The notes beneath the pieces were generated by a model. The model was not told the origin of the DNA and searched no databases. It worked only from the letters and a program-made list of their open reading frames with translations. 64,000 nt of DNA. Origin: Arthrobacter sp. PM3. GTDB lineage: Bacteria; Actinomycetota; Actinomycetes; Actinomycetales; Micrococcaceae. Position numbers and translations under genes: made by a program. Position 1 is the stretch's first letter; each line of letters opens with the position of its first letter. This document shows positions 1 to 8,615 of this stretch, one piece after another. The stretch is taken from the NCBI RefSeq assembly GCF_003352915.1, contig NZ_CP022314.1, forward strand, positions 2,801,072 to 2,865,071, given 5' to 3'.

Positions 1-40
1 GGAAGTCAGCCTTGAGGGCGGTGAGGGCCTGGACCTTCAC
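1..40 (-). CDS. IS3-family transposase OrfB, N-terminal fragment (cut by window edge)
   Basis: A GTG at 40 overlaps the TGA stop of the upstream OrfA (GTGA) and opens a frame reading V-K-V-Q-A-L-T-A-L-K-A-D-F to the window edge. In two-frame IS3-family elements OrfB carries the DDE integrase core, and it starts around the end of OrfA, sometimes through a programmed frameshift. Only 13 residues are visible, so the identity rests on position behind OrfA. Whether the element is intact lies outside the window. Confidence 0.55.
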   Translation of the reverse strand, partial: MKVQALTALKADF

Positions 41-537
41 CGTCGTTCCTGCGCCCTCAAGGCCCGCAATTTTCCCAGGTAAGCCACCTCCGCCCGCAAC
101 CGTTCGTTCTCCCGGCGCAGCCTCTCCAACTCCGCCCCCGGCCCGGGCTCCGGCTCCGGCGGCGGGGACCCGGGCCTCCCGGGCCTGCCGCCAGCCTTCG
201 GACGCAACGCATCGGCACCCTCGCGGCGATACGCAGCCGCCCAGTTCTTCAGCAACCCCGACGAGGACAACCCGGCCTCCGCCGCGAGAGCCTGGGCGGT
301 CTCACCCGCGATGAACCGCTCGACCAAGGCCAGCTTCAGCTCGAACGAGTACACCTGTTTCGTCTGCTTGGCCACCAGCACTCCTCGACCATGGATCCTC
401 CACCGCAGATACAGGCCCTTGACCGGCGAGCGAGCCACACCCATCACCCGCGCAGTCGCCGCATCCGCGATGCCCTTCTCAAACCACGCTACAGCGGCCT
501 CGCGCTGATCTTCAGACAACGGACTACGACCAAACAT
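37..537 (-). CDS. IS3-family transposase OrfA (helix-turn-helix subunit)
   Basis: This 166-aa protein resembles the OrfA subunit of IS3-family elements, which binds the element ends and is fused to OrfB by frameshifting. A first helix-turn-helix lies near residues 5-50 (LSEDQREAAVAWFEKG). A second lies near 65-110 (YSFELKLALVERFIAGE then ALAAEAGLSSSGLLKNW). A Pro-rich linker and a C-terminal leucine-zipper-like helix (LERLRRENERLRAEVAYLGK) follow. The ATG at 537 is chosen because AGGGGAG lies 7 bases upstream; an in-frame ATG at 579 falls between the element's terminal repeat and this site. Confidence 0.85.
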   Translation of the reverse strand: MFGRSPLSEDQREAAVAWFEKGIADAATARVMGVARSPVKGLYLRWRIHGRGVLVAKQTKQVYSFELKLALVERFIAGETAQALAAEAGLSSSGLLKNWAAAYRREGADALRPKAGGRPGRPGSPPPEPEPGPGAELERLRRENERLRAEVAYLGKLRALRAQERR

Positions 538-570
538 AAAACTGCTCCCCTGAAGTCGGAAATGAATATC

Positions 571-592
571 CCAGTCCAACTTCCGGGGACCA
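571..592. repeat. Terminal inverted repeat of the IS3-type element
   Basis: Read on the minus strand, the element begins TGGTCCCCGGAAGTTGGACT, with the TG start typical of IS3-family ends, and leads after about 35 bases into the OrfA ribosome-binding site. The same 22 bases occur without a transposase at 14511-14532. The other end of the element is outside the window, so a flanking target duplication could not be tested. Confidence 0.7.
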
Positions 593-876
593 CTTCACCT
601 TGGGTGGGGTGGGCATGTCCGCCGGGGGCGTTGAGCCAAGGGACATGTCCAGTGGGGGGTGCTCCAGCTAGTTGTGCAGCTGCACAGCACATTCCAGACC
701 GCATAGTGCGCGCATGCATAGACTTGCCCGTAAGCGCGGCAGTACCGTGGCAGTAATCCGCACGCCCGGGCCCACGGCAGCGAGCGTCGCCGCCGGGAGG
801 TCGTGCCGGCAAACCAGAGCCAAAAATCCAGTGGCAACCAACTGGATCCAACCGAATTGCTGACGAGGGAGTCGTT
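593..876. other. Intergenic region between the IS end and the dehydrogenase; two GRRCATGYYC decamers
   Basis: No convincing gene lies here. The first 60 bases hold decamers GGGCATGTCC (611-620) and GGACATGTCC (641-650) in a G-rich context that resembles the array at 14087-14558. The rest is the presumed promoter region of the downstream aldehyde dehydrogenase. I could not pick a convincing -35/-10 pair. Confidence 0.5.
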
Positions 877-2382
877 GTGACCGTAACTGCCCAGCCTATT
901 GTTTCCGCGGAGCGGGAGAGTGCCCTGCTGGCCTCTGTCCCGACGGGCCTGCTGATCAACGGTGAATGGCGCCCGGCCGTCTCCGGGAAGACGTTCGACA
1001 TCGAGGATCCCGCGACCGGCAAGGTGCTGCTGAGCATCGCCGACGCCGGTCCGGAGGACGGCAAGGCCGCCCTCGACGCCGCCGCCGCGGCGCAGGAGTC
1101 CTGGGCGAAGGTCCCGGCGCGGGAGCGCGGGGAGATCCTGCGCCGGGCGTTCGAACTGGTGACGGCCCGGGCGGAGGACTTCGCACTGCTGATGACCCTG
1201 GAGATGGGCAAGCCGCTGGCCGAGGCCCGCGGCGAGGTCACCTACGGTGCGGAGTTCCTGCGCTGGTTCTCCGAGGAGGCCGTCCGCGCCTTCGGCCGGT
1301 ACTCGGTGTCCCCGGACGGCAAGTCCCGCCTCCTGGTGACGAAGAAGCCGGTGGGCCCCTGCCTGCTGATCACGCCGTGGAACTTCCCGCTGGCCATGGC
1401 CACCCGGAAGATCGCCCCGGCCGTCGCCGCGGGCTGCACGATGGTGCTCAAGTCCGCGAACCTGACCCCGCTGACCTCGCAGCTGTTCGCCGCCGTCATG
1501 GTCGAGGCCGGGCTGCCGGCCGGGGTCCTGAACGTGATCCCGACCTCCACCGCCGGGGCCACGACCGGGCCGCTGATCAAGGACTCCCGGCTGCGGAAGC
1601 TGTCCTTCACCGGATCCACCGAGGTCGGCCGGCGGCTGCTTTCGGACGCGTCGGAAACGGTGCTGCGGACCTCGATGGAACTCGGCGGAAACGCCCCGTT
1701 CGTCGTGTTCGAAGACGCCGACGTCGATGCCGCCGTCGCCGGGGCGATGCTGGCGAAGCTGCGGAACATGGGCGAGGCCTGCACCGCGGCGAACCGGTTC
1801 ATCGTGCACGAGTCCGTCGCGGACGAGTTCGCGGAGAAGTTCGCCGCGAAGATGAAGGACATGACCACGGCCCGGGGCACCGAGGCCGACTCGAAGGTCG
1901 GTCCGCTGATCGATGCGAAGAGCCGGGACAAGGTCCACGAACTCGTCACCGACGCCGTGAACTCCGGCGCGGTCGCCGTGACCGGCGGCTCCGCCGTCGA
2001 GGGCCCGGGCTACTTCTACCAGCCGACCATCCTCAAGGGCGTCACCGAAGGCACCCGGATCCTGTCCGAGGAAATCTTCGGCCCCGTCGCCCCGATCATC
2101 ACCTTCAGCACCGAGGACGACGCCGTCCGGCTGGCGAACAACACCGAGTACGGGCTGGTGGCCTACGTCTTCACAAAGGACCTGAACCGGGGCATCCGGA
2201 TGGGTGAACGCCTCGAGACCGGCATGCTGGGCCTGAACGCCGGCGTGGTGTCCAACGCGGCCGCCCCCTTCGGCGGGGTCAAGCAGTCCGGCCTGGGCCG
2301 GGAAGGCGGCCTCGAAGGCATCGAGGAATACCTCTACACCCAGTACATCGGCATCGCCGACCCCTACGCCGACCAGGCCTAG
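877..2382 (+). CDS. gabD: NAD(P)-dependent succinate-semialdehyde dehydrogenase
   Basis: This 501-aa aldehyde dehydrogenase most likely oxidises succinate semialdehyde to succinate in the cytoplasm, the last step of 4-aminobutyrate breakdown. The fold markers are in order: ITPWNFPLAM near 165, the cofactor loop FTGSTEVG near 244, the general base Glu268 in MELGGN and the nucleophile Cys302 in GEACTAANR. The usual KPAxxTP segment is KSANLTP here. Start is GTG 877 behind AGGGAG. No aminotransferase or transporter gene lies beside it, so the substrate comes only from family resemblance. It converges on the next gene across a shared terminator. Confidence 0.8.
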   Translation: MTVTAQPIVSAERESALLASVPTGLLINGEWRPAVSGKTFDIEDPATGKVLLSIADAGPEDGKAALDAAAAAQESWAKVPARERGEILRRAFELVTARAEDFALLMTLEMGKPLAEARGEVTYGAEFLRWFSEEAVRAFGRYSVSPDGKSRLLVTKKPVGPCLLITPWNFPLAMATRKIAPAVAAGCTMVLKSANLTPLTSQLFAAVMVEAGLPAGVLNVIPTSTAGATTGPLIKDSRLRKLSFTGSTEVGRRLLSDASETVLRTSMELGGNAPFVVFEDADVDAAVAGAMLAKLRNMGEACTAANRFIVHESVADEFAEKFAAKMKDMTTARGTEADSKVGPLIDAKSRDKVHELVTDAVNSGAVAVTGGSAVEGPGYFYQPTILKGVTEGTRILSEEIFGPVAPIITFSTEDDAVRLANNTEYGLVAYVFTKDLNRGIRMGERLETGMLGLNAGVVSNAAAPFGGVKQSGLGREGGLEGIEEYLYTQYIGIADPYADQA

Positions 2383-2392
2383 GAACTACTCC

Positions 2393-2429
2393 GCCGGCCG
2401 CGGCCCCGCACCAGCGGACCGCGGCCGGC
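2393..2429. terminator. Bidirectional terminator between convergent genes
   Basis: An 11-bp perfect GC-rich stem (GCCGGCCGCGG with its complement at 2419-2429) around a 15-base loop lies between the dehydrogenase stop and the stop of the leftward transglutaminase gene. There is no U tract, which is common for actinobacterial terminators. Confidence 0.6.
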
Positions 2430-4957
2430 TAGCCCCGGCGCACCCGGCGGACGGCAGCGCGGATCCTCAGCCAGGATTCGGCAACGCCCCGCCGGGTGCG
2501 CTTTGCTGTCCGGGCGAGGGCCCCGCGGGACGCCGGCAGGGCCTGCCGCCAGCCGGAGAAGACCGACGGCGGCAGCCAGTCCGCACGCAGCCGGACCGGA
2601 AGCTTCGCATTGGACCGCAGTGCTGACTGCACCAGGGCAATTCTCGCCGCGGCGGCGGCAGCGTCGCCCGGAGCCGTGCTCCCCGGTTTCCGGGCCGGAC
2701 GGCCGTACCGCTCACGTTCGAAGTCCTCGGTCAGGGCTGCCGCGGCCCGCTGCCCGGGAGCGTCCGCGCCGCCGGGGCCGCCGGCGGGCGCGCCCAGCGC
2801 CCCGGAAGCACGCAGGCGCGCGGAGAAGTGCCGCGGCGTCTCGCTGGCCCCGGGCACCACGCCGTAGTCCGTGGCCAGATCCCGCAGTTCCGCCCAGGCC
2901 TGCAACGCCGGTCCGGGTGGCGCGCCGCCGTCGCCGCGGGACACCGTCCTGAGCCTGCGGCGCCGCACGGCGCTGCGCACCAGCCGCGGCGAGGCTGCCA
3001 GCAACGCCAGCAGCAGCACCACGGCGGCGCCGTAGAGCGCCTGGGCCGGGCGCGCATCCGAGGCACCCGGCGCCCCGGCCGCGGGAAGGGGGACCGGGGC
3101 GGTCGTGGGAACCGGCGCCGCGGTGGAACGCTCCCCGGGGGTTAAGGCGTCGTTGCGTTCATTGGTGCTGGCACCGCTGGGCGTGGCGGCCTCGGTGGCG
3201 TAGGCCGGGACGACGCCACGGGAGGGCGTCGGCTCAAACGGCACCCAGCCGATGCCCTGGAAGTACAGTTCCGGCCATGCATGCGCGTCCCGGGCATCGA
3301 CCTCGAACTCGGGCAACGGCCCCTGCCCGGAGACGGACACGGTGGCCCCTGTGGGGCGCCCCGGGGCATAGCCGACGGCGATTCTGCTCGGAATGCCCTC
3401 CAGCCGCGCCATCACGGCCATGGCCGAGGCGAAGTGAATGCAGTACCCGCTCTTCTGGGTCAGGAAGTCCGCGAGGACGGACAGGCCGTTCCCGTCATAG
3501 CCGCCCTGGACGGGGGACTGCAACGAGTAGGTGAAGTCGAGTGAACGCAGGTACTTCTGGATGGCCAAGGCTCGCCCGTACGGGGTGGCCGCTCCGGCCG
3601 TCACCGAAGCGGCGGTGGTCCGCACGATCTCCGGCACGTTCGAGGGCTGGCGGAGGAACTGCTCCGGGAGCCCGCGCGCCGGCCCGGCGGCCTCGGCCAG
3701 CAGCCCGGCGGTAATCTGCGGGGCGACGGACGTCACCACGTACTGCTGGTCGCGGGAGTTCGTGTCCAGCCCCTTGATGCTGAGCGTGGCAGGGTCCCAG
3801 GTCCAGCGCCCGGTCAGTCCGCTGACCGACTCCGGTGCGTACGGCGCCGGGAGATAGGGGCTCGTGTACTGGCCCGTGTTGACGGCCGTGACCACGCGAA
3901 GTTCCGTCGCGGCGCTCTCCACGCCGGCGTCGATCTTTCCGGTGCCCGGCCGCCGGGTGGACTCGCGGTCATCAGGGGCCCAGGAATCGCCGTCGAAGCT
4001 GTCCACCGTCACCGACCGCAAGTACGGCGTGGTCGGGGCGTTCGTGGCGAACGTGATCCGGCCGTTGCCGGCGGGGCTGCGCAGGCTGCTGCCCAGGGTG
4101 ATCATCGGATTCAGGCCGGCGGCGGCCCCGAAGGGGTTCAGCCTCGAACCCTGCGGAAACGTGCCCTGGTCGAAGCCCGGGATGACCAGCTGGGCGGCCA
4201 GTGTCACGGTCAGCGCCATGACGCCGGTGACCGCGCCGCGCCGGATTTGCCCGGGATCCCGGGCGGTGTCGGCACGGGTGCCGGCATCCGGCGCGAACCA
4301 GTGGCTGCAGCCCAGGATCAGGAGGAAGCCGACGGCGGCGCCGACGAAGCCCGGCACCCCCACACTTTGCGGCTTGATCATGGCCGGCACCACGAGGATC
4401 GCCAGGATCCCGAGCCCGCTGGTCGCCGGCAGTGCCAGTGGAAATGCCAGGGTGTCCACGAGGACCACCAGCAGCCCCAGTACCGCGCAGATCAGCATGA
4501 CAATGCCTGCGTTGGGAGCCACCGGGGTGCTCTCGGCCAGGACGGTCTCGCTCGCGCGCCGCAGGAATTTACCCAGGTAGCTCATGGTCTCGGCGGACGG
4601 AATGATCCCGGCGATGCTGTGCTGCCGGAAGAAGGTGAAGGTCAGGACCACCACGAGTGCCGCCAGCCCGCCGGACGCCACGAGCCAGGGCCGGGCCCGC
4701 AGGGACCGGAGCGCTGCCATGGCGAAGGCCACGGCAAGGACGGTGGTCAGCACGGGCGAGTACCAGGCCCAGCCGCGCAGGACGCCGTTGAGCCCAAGGG
4801 CGGCACCGGCGACGGCCGCGGCGACGGCGGCCCCCATCACCCAGGGCTGGGCGCCCGGGCGGCCGCGCCGGGCGGCCGGGCCGGGGGAGAGGACCACCGC
4901 CGGTTGGTCCGCGCCGGAATGTCCCGGACCGGTGCTGCGCTGCGGTGCGAGGGTCAT
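2429..4957 (-). CDS. Transglutaminase-like membrane protein (TgpA/DUF3488 type)
   Basis: This 842-aa membrane protein has a run of hydrophobic helices in the first 240 residues and an extracytoplasmic transglutaminase-like domain in the middle. The catalytic triad candidates are Cys in KSGYCIHFASAMAV, His in DARDAHAWPELYF and Asp just before it. One more membrane helix (LYGAAVVLLLALLAA) leads to a cytoplasmic C-terminal tail. Its ATG overlaps the stop of the DUF58 gene (ATGA), so it is the third gene of a moxR-DUF58-transglutaminase operon. Such trios are widespread; the substrate is unknown, and cell-envelope protein processing is an inference. Confidence 0.85.
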   Translation of the reverse strand: MTLAPQRSTGPGHSGADQPAVVLSPGPAARRGRPGAQPWVMGAAVAAAVAGAALGLNGVLRGWAWYSPVLTTVLAVAFAMAALRSLRARPWLVASGGLAALVVVLTFTFFRQHSIAGIIPSAETMSYLGKFLRRASETVLAESTPVAPNAGIVMLICAVLGLLVVLVDTLAFPLALPATSGLGILAILVVPAMIKPQSVGVPGFVGAAVGFLLILGCSHWFAPDAGTRADTARDPGQIRRGAVTGVMALTVTLAAQLVIPGFDQGTFPQGSRLNPFGAAAGLNPMITLGSSLRSPAGNGRITFATNAPTTPYLRSVTVDSFDGDSWAPDDRESTRRPGTGKIDAGVESAATELRVVTAVNTGQYTSPYLPAPYAPESVSGLTGRWTWDPATLSIKGLDTNSRDQQYVVTSVAPQITAGLLAEAAGPARGLPEQFLRQPSNVPEIVRTTAASVTAGAATPYGRALAIQKYLRSLDFTYSLQSPVQGGYDGNGLSVLADFLTQKSGYCIHFASAMAVMARLEGIPSRIAVGYAPGRPTGATVSVSGQGPLPEFEVDARDAHAWPELYFQGIGWVPFEPTPSRGVVPAYATEAATPSGASTNERNDALTPGERSTAAPVPTTAPVPLPAAGAPGASDARPAQALYGAAVVLLLALLAASPRLVRSAVRRRRLRTVSRGDGGAPPGPALQAWAELRDLATDYGVVPGASETPRHFSARLRASGALGAPAGGPGGADAPGQRAAAALTEDFERERYGRPARKPGSTAPGDAAAAAARIALVQSALRSNAKLPVRLRADWLPPSVFSGWRQALPASRGALARTAKRTRRGVAESWLRIRAAVRRVRRG

Positions 4958-6390
4958 CGCCGGCCTCCTGCGCCGCGGCGGAGATCGGACGTGGCGGACA
5001 GGACCGGGCCGGCCTGGTCGAAGGCTGCCCAGGCTTCGGGCAGCGGGGTCCGGGCGGACACTGCCACGGCGCGCCAGCCGCCCAGCCGCAGCGCCTCCAA
5101 GACCTCAGGCATGTCGTCGGATCCGTGGACCGGATCCGTGACCAGCAGGGCGAAGGCGCTCGGCCCGAACGCGGCCGCCGGCGACAGCGCCCGGGCCTCG
5201 GCCGGGGTCAGGTGGCCCAGGAGCGCCAGGACAGGTCCGCGCTGCCGGTGGGCGGAGAGTTTGTCCATCAGGGCGTCATCGAAGGCGTGCGCCCCGGCCC
5301 CGCCGCTTGTCCCGGCGGCGGGAGCCGTGCCGGGCACCCGGGGACGGTGCAGGTGGTTGTGGTGCGCGCCGGAGAGTTGGATGGCGGCGAGGCTTTCGGC
5401 TACGGATTGCAGTCCTGCGGCCCCGCTGAATTCCTCTGCCTCGGGCTCGGGGGCGGAGGGCGACAGCCGGAAGGCAGGCGCGCCCGCGGTGTCCAGGAAG
5501 CGCAGGGAGTAGTTGCGCTCCGCGAGGTGGGCGCCGATTGACATCGCCGCGGTAACGACCCATTCGAACCCCTCGCAGGTCACCAGCTCATGGCCATCCT
5601 TCTCTCCGGTCCCGGGCCGAAAGACGCCGTGGGGGTAGGCGGCGAGCCGCTGGTCCAGGATGATGGTCGCCTCGGGGGTCGTGACGGATTCTTCCTGCCG
5701 CACCATGAGGGACCCGTGGCGTGCGGTGGCGGCCCAGTGCACCCGGCGCATGGGATCCCCGTGGCGGTATTCGCGGGTCATGACGTCGTCGTCGCTTGGA
5801 TTGGCACGGATCCGGGTGGCGGTGACGCCGTCGTACCCGCGGGCACCGGCCAGCCCCGTCTCGGGAAGCTCCACGGCCGCGGGCGTCACGGTGAGGAGGT
5901 CGCCGCCGTCAATCGCGTGCCGGTGGAAAGACAACCCGAACGGATCGCTGAACTCTGCGGTGACCGGCCCGATCAGGAACTGGCCGCGCTTGGCGGAGCG
6001 CAGGTGGTACTCGTAGCGGCTGGTTCCGCCGGCCGCGGCCCGGGCCGGGAACCGGAAAACGGGGGATTCGCCGAACCGGGCCGGCAGGTGCTCCTCCATG
6101 ACCGCATGGCCTGTCCCCGACCCGGTCCGCGCGACGGCCAGCCGCACCGTGGTGCGCGCCGACGTCTCGACCGGGGACGGGCTGAATTCGCGGTAGACCC
6201 TGAAGCTGGGCTTCAGCATGCGCGTCCCGGCCAGGGACAGCAGCGGCAGGACCAGCAGGAACACGGCCAGCGCCAGCAGGTCACGGCGCCCCATGATCTG
6301 GGCCGCCAGCAGAAAAACCGCACCCGCGCCGATCAGGCCCCAGCCGCGGGTGCTGAAAATGTGTCCGGGGAGCCGGTCCCTCAACGCCAC
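4954..6390 (-). CDS. DUF58 domain protein
   Basis: This 478-aa protein has two hydrophobic segments near residues 15-55 (GLIGAGAVFLLAAQIMG and LLALAVFLLVLPLLSLAG). A beta-rich middle and a DUF58 domain with the hallmark YRHGDPMRRVHWAATARHG near residues 210-230 follow. DUF58 proteins usually have a von Willebrand-A-like fold and work with MoxR AAA ATPases. It sits between moxR (14-base gap) and the transglutaminase gene (4-base overlap), so co-expression is near certain. Its molecular role is not established; assembly or export of an envelope factor with MoxR is an inference. Confidence 0.85.
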   Translation of the reverse strand: MALRDRLPGHIFSTRGWGLIGAGAVFLLAAQIMGRRDLLALAVFLLVLPLLSLAGTRMLKPSFRVYREFSPSPVETSARTTVRLAVARTGSGTGHAVMEEHLPARFGESPVFRFPARAAAGGTSRYEYHLRSAKRGQFLIGPVTAEFSDPFGLSFHRHAIDGGDLLTVTPAAVELPETGLAGARGYDGVTATRIRANPSDDDVMTREYRHGDPMRRVHWAATARHGSLMVRQEESVTTPEATIILDQRLAAYPHGVFRPGTGEKDGHELVTCEGFEWVVTAAMSIGAHLAERNYSLRFLDTAGAPAFRLSPSAPEPEAEEFSGAAGLQSVAESLAAIQLSGAHHNHLHRPRVPGTAPAAGTSGGAGAHAFDDALMDKLSAHRQRGPVLALLGHLTPAEARALSPAAAFGPSAFALLVTDPVHGSDDMPEVLEALRLGGWRAVAVSARTPLPEAWAAFDQAGPVLSATSDLRRGAGGRR

Positions 6391-6404
6391 GGCTGGACCG
6401 CGTC

Positions 6405-7550
6405 CTAGCGCGGGTTCGGCAGTTTGGGCGCCGGTGCGGCGGCCAGCGGGGAGGCCTTCCGGCCGTCTCCATGGGCTGACGCCGCCACCTCCGGGTTCAC
6501 CGGGATCCCGGCGATGATGGTCCGGATGACGCTGTGCGGTGTCTCGCCCGCGCTGGACGCTTTCCGGTCCACGATGATCCGGTGGGCGAGGACGGCCTCG
6601 GCGACACTGACGATGTCGTCCGGCAGCACGAAGTCCCGGCCCTCCAGCGCGGCCGTGGCTTTGGCGGCACGCAGGAGCTGCAGCATGGACCGGGGGCTGG
6701 CGCCGAGCCGGAGCAGCCCGCTCTCCCGCGTGGCACGTCCGAGCGCCACCGTGTATTCCTTGATGGACCGTGACACGTAGACCTGCTGCACGGTCGCGAT
6801 CATCGCGGCCACCTCAGCGGCCGTGACTACCGCAGTGACGCTTGCCAGGGGCGAGGACGCCTGGTGGGTTTCGAGCATTTCGATCTCGGATTCGGTGTCC
6901 GGGTAACCCATGGAAATCCGGGCCATGAAGCGGTCCCGCTGCGCTTCCGGCAGCGGGTAGGTGCCTTCCATCTCAATGGGGTTCTGGGTGGCCACCACCA
7001 TGAACGGCTCATCCAGCCGGTAGGACGTGCCGTCCACCGTGACCTGGTGCTCCTCCATGCATTCGAGCAGGGCCGACTGGGTCTTGGCGGAGGCCCGGTT
7101 GATCTCGTCCCCGATGACGATGTTGGCGAAAACGGCGCCGTGGCGGAATTCGAAAGAGCGGGTCGCCTGGTTGAAGACTGACACTCCCGTGACGTCGGAC
7201 GGCAGCAGGTCCGGGGTGAACTGGATCCGGCTGACGGAGCAGTCAATGCTGCGGGCCAGGGTCTTGGCGAGCAGGGTCTTGCCCACCCCGGGGACGTCTT
7301 CCAGGAGCAGGTGGCCCTGGGCGAGGAGCACGGTCAGGGCCAGCCTTGCCGCATCGGCTTTGCCGTCGATCACCGTGTTGATGGCCGTAAGGATCCGCGT
7401 GCTGGCCGAATGGAAGGCCTCCGCGTCCATGGCGTCCTGGACCCGCGGCGCGGGCCGGTGCCCGGCCGAATCCGGCTCTGTGGCAGGGAGGCCCGGGAAG
7501 TCCTGGCCTCCGGGGAGGACGTCGTCGAGGGAAGTGCGGTGGTAATCCAT
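6405..7550 (-). CDS. moxR: MoxR-family AAA+ ATPase
   Basis: This 381-aa AAA+ ATPase is likely a chaperone-like partner of the two downstream membrane proteins. Walker A is EDVPGVGKT (84-92), Walker B with sensor region is IVIGDEINRA (144-153), and the MoxR insert MEEHQVTVDG and sensor 1 VVATQNPIE follow. The C-terminal lid carries GASPRSMLQLLRAAKA. The frame stays open far upstream to 8660, but that part lies under tatD. ATG 7550 is preferred because GAAAGG precedes it and family alignment begins near residue 40. An extra acidic, Pro-rich 40-residue N-terminus is not conserved in the family. Confidence 0.88.
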   Translation of the reverse strand: MDYHRTSLDDVLPGGQDFPGLPATEPDSAGHRPAPRVQDAMDAEAFHSASTRILTAINTVIDGKADAARLALTVLLAQGHLLLEDVPGVGKTLLAKTLARSIDCSVSRIQFTPDLLPSDVTGVSVFNQATRSFEFRHGAVFANIVIGDEINRASAKTQSALLECMEEHQVTVDGTSYRLDEPFMVVATQNPIEMEGTYPLPEAQRDRFMARISMGYPDTESEIEMLETHQASSPLASVTAVVTAAEVAAMIATVQQVYVSRSIKEYTVALGRATRESGLLRLGASPRSMLQLLRAAKATAALEGRDFVLPDDIVSVAEAVLAHRIIVDRKASSAGETPHSVIRTIIAGIPVNPEVAASAHGDGRKASPLAAAPAPKLPNPR

Positions 7551-7641
7551 CGGCAGCCTTTCAGCCCTGGTAGTCCCCGGAACGGACCGGCAACAGCAGC
7601 CGGGCTCCGCGGTCGGGTTCGCCTGTCTCCTTACGGGGAAA

Positions 7642-7674
7642 TAACAGAGTACTAACAGACTACTAACACAACTG
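7642..7674 (-). promoter_or_regulatory. 11-bp direct repeats upstream of the moxR operon
   Basis: On the plus strand TAACAGAGTAC (7642-7652) and TAACAGACTAC (7653-7663) are adjacent 11-mers differing at one base, followed by a partial third copy (TAACACAACTG). An 11-base period is typical of sites for OmpR/PhoB-type winged-helix regulators. The block lies about 90-125 bases upstream of the moxR start and 55-85 bases upstream of tatD, so it could serve either gene. Confidence 0.45.
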
Positions 7675-7715
7675 CCGGGCCTGACAGAGAGTTCCGGGGA
7701 ATTCTGGCCGCCCGA

Positions 7716-7721
7716 TAGGGT
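7716..7721 (+). promoter_or_regulatory. -10 box for a probable leaderless tatD transcript
   Basis: TAGGGT ends 6 bases before the ATG at 7728, so transcription would begin at or next to the start codon. GGAGG at 7722-7726 is too close to the ATG (1 base) to work as a normal ribosome-binding site. Confidence 0.5.
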
Positions 7722-7727
7722 GGAGGA

Positions 7728-8615
7728 ATGCTCAATCCCCTCACCCCCATGCCATTCCGGTCGCCCGGAAATGACGGCACCGGCCGCGGCGGGTATCCGC
7801 CCGCACCGGAACCGCTGCCCGTCCCGGTCATGGACAACCACACGCATCTGGACTTTCCCAATGACGGGCCGTCCGTGAGCGTGCGGGACGCCCTCGACAC
7901 CGCTGCGGCCGTGGGCGTCCAGGGTGCCGTGCAAGTGGGCTGCGACCTCGAATCGTCCCGGTTCACGGTCAAAGCCGTGGAGCTTGACCCGCGGCTGCTC
8001 GGCGCCGTCGCCCTGCACCCCAATGATGCCCCGGACTACGCGCGCCGCGGCGAACTGGAGGACGCCCTGGCCGAAATCGAGGCCCTCGCCGCCCACCCGC
8101 GCATCCGGGCAATCGGCGAGACGGGCCTCGACTTTTTCCGGACCGAAGGGGAGGGGCTGGCCCACCAGCGCTACTCCTTCCGTCGCCACATCGACATCGC
8201 CAAACGGCTCGGCCTCACGCTGCAGATCCACGACCGCGACGCGCACGACGACGTCGTCCAGGTCCTGCGCGAGGAAGGCGCCCCGGAGCGCGTGGTGTTC
8301 CATTGTTTCTCCGGCGGCGAGGAACTCGCCAGGACGTGCAACGCCGAGGGCTGGTACATGTCGTTTGCCGGAACCGTGACGTTCAAGAACGCCGTGAACC
8401 TGCGGGCTGCCCTGGCCATCGCGGAGCCGGAACGGATCCTGGTCGAAACCGACGCGCCGTTCCTCACCCCGCACCCGCACCGCGGCCGTCCCAACGCGAG
8501 CTACATGGTTCCCTACACCGTCCGGGCCATGGCGGATGTGACTGGAAAAGACCTGTCGGCGCTGTGCGCGCAAATCGCCGAAAACTCCTTGCGGGCCTAC
8601 GGATCCTGGGCCTGA
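7728..8615 (+). CDS. tatD: TatD-family metal-dependent DNase
   Basis: This 295-aa cytoplasmic hydrolase is probably a Mg-dependent 3'-5' exonuclease or DNase of the TatD family (TIM barrel). Metal ligands are visible in order: HxH in MDNHTHLDF near residue 37, Glu in GETGLDFF, His in LQIHDRDAHDD, His in HCFSGG and Asp in ETDAPFL. It is about 30 residues longer than usual because of a Pro-rich N-terminus; a later ATG at 7749 is possible. It begins the block tatD-rpfB-ksgA-ispE, an order familiar from actinobacteria. Confidence 0.88.
   Translation: MLNPLTPMPFRSPGNDGTGRGGYPPAPEPLPVPVMDNHTHLDFPNDGPSVSVRDALDTAAAVGVQGAVQVGCDLESSRFTVKAVELDPRLLGAVALHPNDAPDYARRGELEDALAEIEALAAHPRIRAIGETGLDFFRTEGEGLAHQRYSFRRHIDIAKRLGLTLQIHDRDAHDDVVQVLREEGAPERVVFHCFSGGEELARTCNAEGWYMSFAGTVTFKNAVNLRAALAIAEPERILVETDAPFLTPHPHRGRPNASYMVPYTVRAMADVTGKDLSALCAQIAENSLRAYGSWA

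Noticed and set aside
595..1938. Long open frames antisense to the succinate-semialdehyde dehydrogenase gene
   Set aside because: Arg/Gly/Ala-rich translations without domains, as expected on the opposite strand of GC-rich coding DNA. The plus-strand gene has all catalytic motifs.
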